13,293 nt of DNA, from contig JAJAZG010000537.1 in the NCBI GenBank assembly GCA_026785865.1, positions 1-13,293 on the forward strand, in the 5' to 3' direction. The stretch comes from Pseudanabaena sp. CAN_BIN31. Its GTDB lineage: Bacteria > Cyanobacteriota > Cyanobacteriia > Pseudanabaenales > Pseudanabaenaceae. Shown here piece after piece: positions 11,201 to 13,293 of the stretch. The first letter of the stretch is position 1. Every line of letters begins with the position of its first letter. The notes under the pieces were generated by a model, which saw only the letters and a program-made list of their open reading frames with translations, was not told the origin of the DNA and made no database searches. The translations under genes and the position numbers were made by a program.

Positions 11201-13293
11201 TAGTCCATTCCCGATCGCAAAAAATGCTGACCAGTAGTATGGATGATTGAGTTTTGGTGATTTAATCAGCGATACTTGCGTCCTTCGTAAGGCTTCGGCA
11301 ATGGTGACATCGCCCTTTTTTAGTTCGCTATAAAAAGCATCCATGAGAGCTTGCGTACCTGCGTCATCAACTTGCCAGAGCGAGGCGATCGCAACTCTTG
11401 CTCCTGCTGCTTGCATCTGGTAGCCCAATCCTAGAATCTCGACACCTGTTCCTAGTTTGCTGCCCAATCCTGATTGACAGGCACTTAAGACTACGAGATC
11501 GATATTGCTTAATTTCCAGTCTTGAATATCGCGAATCGTGGCTTTTTCGCCATTACCAAAGAGAATAAATGAGTCTTCTGGAGTGCCAACTGATAGTTCG
11601 CCATGAGTGGCAAGGTGCAAAATTGTATGGGAATTAGCTCTGGTTTCGGTAATGCTCTTGGTGAATTCATTCTCAATTAGTTTCGTAGTATTAGGGAATT
11701 GACTAGCAATTTTCTGCACTTCGATGATCGAAGCAGGTAAGCCACTAAATCCAGCGCGAGTCTCTCCGCCTTTGCCGCCGAATGCTCCTGCAAGGATGCG
11801 AGGATTGGAAATGGGTTTGCTATTGAATGTGGTGAGTGATTCGGCGGTGATGTTGTTAACGCGATATTTCTCGACTAGCCATTGTTTGCCGTCATAAAGC
11901 CCAGCAAGCGGAATATAGCGCAGTTGTCCGTCAGGAGCATAGATAATCGTATCGATTTGCAGTTGTTGCAATTCTGCCTCGAAGGGCTTAATCAACAAGT
12001 TGTAAAGCTTTTGGGCAGGTCGTTTGACATCTTCTGAGCCGACATCACGCAGATCGCCAAGAAATTGAAAAATAGCTTCATTGAGTTCTTCGCGTTTGAT
12101 TTTGACGGTGCGGCGGAGGGGTGATGTTTTGGCATTGATCAGAATTAGCTCTAGGCGATCGTCGAGAATCATGGGATAGAACAGGACGGCGTTGGGGAAT
12201 TTGGCAAGTAGATCTTTTTGGAGATTGCGATAGCTAGAGAGGTTGATGTTTTGTTGTTCGGCGCGGCGCAGTTGGTCGATTAGTTTCTTGATTTCGGGAC
12301 TGTTGAGAAAGGCGTTAAATTGTTTGTTTTGATCGCGTTCGGTTTGGACAAGTTGGGCAAGGCGTGGTTCGTCTGATTGGTTTAGTTTGCCTTCACGGTC
12401 TTTTTGTTGCAGTTGACTGAGTTCACTGGCAAGGGCAATAATATTTTGTTCGGGGCGTTGGAGGTCTACTCCTTGGGCGGTTTGGTTGTTGCCGCGCACG
12501 GTTTTGAGGTAGTCGCTGAGTTCTTGGACTTTGAGGAGGTCGAGAACTTGTTGGGCTTCGAGGATGCGGTCTTGTTTGAGAAGTAAGTCGGCGAGGCTGC
12601 GATAGGTTATCTCGACAGTAGATAGATAAGATTTTTGGTCATCTTTGCCTAGTTTATGGAGGTCTTGACGAATGGATTCAATGACATTGACGGATTGTTT
12701 GTAAAAGAGGATCGCTAATTCGGGTTGTTTGAGATTGTTAAACAAATTCCCTATATTCTCTAGAGTATTCCCTTCAACATATCTACTACCTATTTCTTTT
12801 GCTATGTCTAGGGCTTTTTGAAATGCAAGTAATGATTCTTGATTACGTTCGAGAGATCTATATGCATAGCCTAAATTATTGAACCCAATCATTTCACCAC
12901 TGCGATCTTTGATTTCCCTTGCGATCGCTAAGCTTTGCAAATAAAACTCAATCGCCTTTTCATATTTGCCGAGAGAATTGTAAGCACGTCCCAGATTTCC
13001 GAGCGACTGTCCCTCACCAAGGCGATCTTTGATTTCCTTTGCGATCGCTAAGTATTGCAACTGAAACTCAATCGCCTTGTCATATTTGCCGAGAGAGTCG
13101 TAAGCATTTCCCAGATTTCCGAGCGCTGCTCCCTCACCCAGTCGATCTTTGATTTCCCTTGTGATCGCTAAGCTTTGCAACTGAAACTCAATCGCCTTGT
13201 CATATTTGCCGAGAGAATCGTAAGCAAGTCCCAGATTTCCGAGAGATGCTCCCTCACTCTGTCGATCTTTAATTTCCCTTGTGATCGCTAAGC
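11198..13293 (-). CDS. TPR-CHAT protein (caspase-like protease domain), N-terminus outside the window
   Basis: The frame is open to the window edge, giving 697 visible residues; the real start lies beyond 13293. The N-terminal third is a series of 40-residue tetratricopeptide repeats (LGNLGNAYDSLGKYDKAIEF type), the first ones nearly identical to each other, then diverged repeats and a helical linker with coiled-coil character (about 12250-12700). The C-terminal 340 residues are a CHAT domain. The caspase-like dyad is intact: His in LHLATHGE (codon 11603-11605) and Cys in VVLSACQSG (codon 11477-11479). The end LNHPYYWSAFFAIGNGL is typical. CHAT domains are cysteine peptidases of the caspase/separase clan; in bacteria some are effectors activated through partner or TPR sensing, as in the type III-E CRISPR-associated protease. 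The target here is unknown and no gasdermin-like or other substrate gene is in the window. Confidence 0.93.
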   Translation of the reverse strand, partial: LAITREIKDRQSEGASLGNLGLAYDSLGKYDKAIEFQLQSLAITREIKDRLGEGAALGNLGNAYDSLGKYDKAIEFQLQYLAIAKEIKDRLGEGQSLGNLGRAYNSLGKYEKAIEFYLQSLAIAREIKDRSGEMIGFNNLGYAYRSLERNQESLLAFQKALDIAKEIGSRYVEGNTLENIGNLFNNLKQPELAILFYKQSVNVIESIRQDLHKLGKDDQKSYLSTVEITYRSLADLLLKQDRILEAQQVLDLLKVQELSDYLKTVRGNNQTAQGVDLQRPEQNIIALASELSQLQQKDREGKLNQSDEPRLAQLVQTERDQNKQFNAFLNSPEIKKLIDQLRRAEQQNINLSSYRNLQKDLLAKFPNAVLFYPMILDDRLELILINAKTSPLRRTVKIKREELNEAIFQFLGDLRDVGSEDVKRPAQKLYNLLIKPFEAELQQLQIDTIIYAPDGQLRYIPLAGLYDGKQWLVEKYRVNNITAESLTTFNSKPISNPRILAGAFGGKGGETRAGFSGLPASIIEVQKIASQFPNTTKLIENEFTKSITETRANSHTILHLATHGELSVGTPEDSFILFGNGEKATIRDIQDWKLSNIDLVVLSACQSGLGSKLGTGVEILGLGYQMQAAGARVAIASLWQVDDAGTQALMDAFYSELKKGDVTIAEALRRTQVSLIKSPKLNHPYYWSAFFAIGNGL
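12902..13293 (-). repeat. Near-identical 120-bp tandem repeats encoding TPR units
   Basis: Units start at about 12902, 13022, 13142 and 13262, exactly 120 bases apart, each encoding one 40-residue TPR. The second and third units differ at only about a dozen positions by eye, while the next unit inward (12782-12901) is strongly diverged. The recurring motif GATCGCTAAG is a HIP1-like site in each unit. The last unit is cut by the window end. Recent duplication or gene conversion is likely. Confidence 0.9.

Noticed and set aside
12404..12586. Plus-strand open frame opposite the CHAT gene
   Set aside because: It is antisense to the coiled-coil linker of a well-supported protein, with no start signal or recognisable motif.
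12902..13293. CRISPR-like or other non-coding array, because of the regular 120-base spacing
   Set aside because: The repeats lie in frame, encode 40-residue TPR units and show codon-style variation, so they are protein repeats.

Overview
The window looks like chromosomal DNA from a cyanobacterium. The palindrome GCGATCGC (HIP1) and its GGCGATCG/GCGATCGG variants recur in almost every gene. Several genes match families that are mainly cyanobacterial: a DUF3326 protein, a DUF3110 protein, an L33-S18 ribosomal gene pair, a NatA/LivG-type amino-acid transporter ATPase and a TPR-CHAT protein. The abundance of small perfect palindromes would suit a Pseudanabaena-like filamentous lineage, but that placement is a guess. 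No rRNA, tRNA, CRISPR array or complete transposase gene was seen, and no gene-free gap exceeds about 200 bases.

Layout: (1) 1-681, end of an antitoxin-like gene and a PIN-domain (VapC-type) toxin overlapping by 4 bases. (2) 745-1509, an ABC-transporter ATPase, converging with a RelE-type toxin/antitoxin pair (1513-1970, minus). (3) 2016-3763, a DUF3326 gene and an unrecognised gene with a possible zinc ribbon. (4) 3910-4370, rpmG-rpsR, closed by a strong bidirectional terminator shared with a convergent histone-deacetylase-family gene (4431-5393, minus). (5) 5524-6141, an unrecognised protein with a possible C-terminal helix-turn-helix. (6) 6186-8372, minus, a DUF3110 gene, a hotdog thioesterase and argJ (arginine biosynthesis). 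(7) 8570-10142, a WcaF-like hexapeptide acetyltransferase and a class I methyltransferase, separated by a long perfect palindrome. (8) 10318-11117, an antitoxin gene followed by a vapC gene broken by a 100-bp palindromic insertion. (9) 11198-13293, minus, a TPR-CHAT (caspase-like) protein that runs off the window.

Most genes are unrelated housekeeping or conserved cyanobacterial genes. The accessory character comes from three toxin-antitoxin loci, several hairpin elements and the CHAT protein. The clearest new observation is the insertion in vapC. Its ends are near-perfect inverted repeats flanked by TA. Removing 102 bases (element plus one TA) restores a continuous 150-residue PIN protein in the same frame, as expected of a non-autonomous element mobilised by an IS630/Tc1-type transposase. 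I see no convincing evidence of an entirely new multi-gene system.
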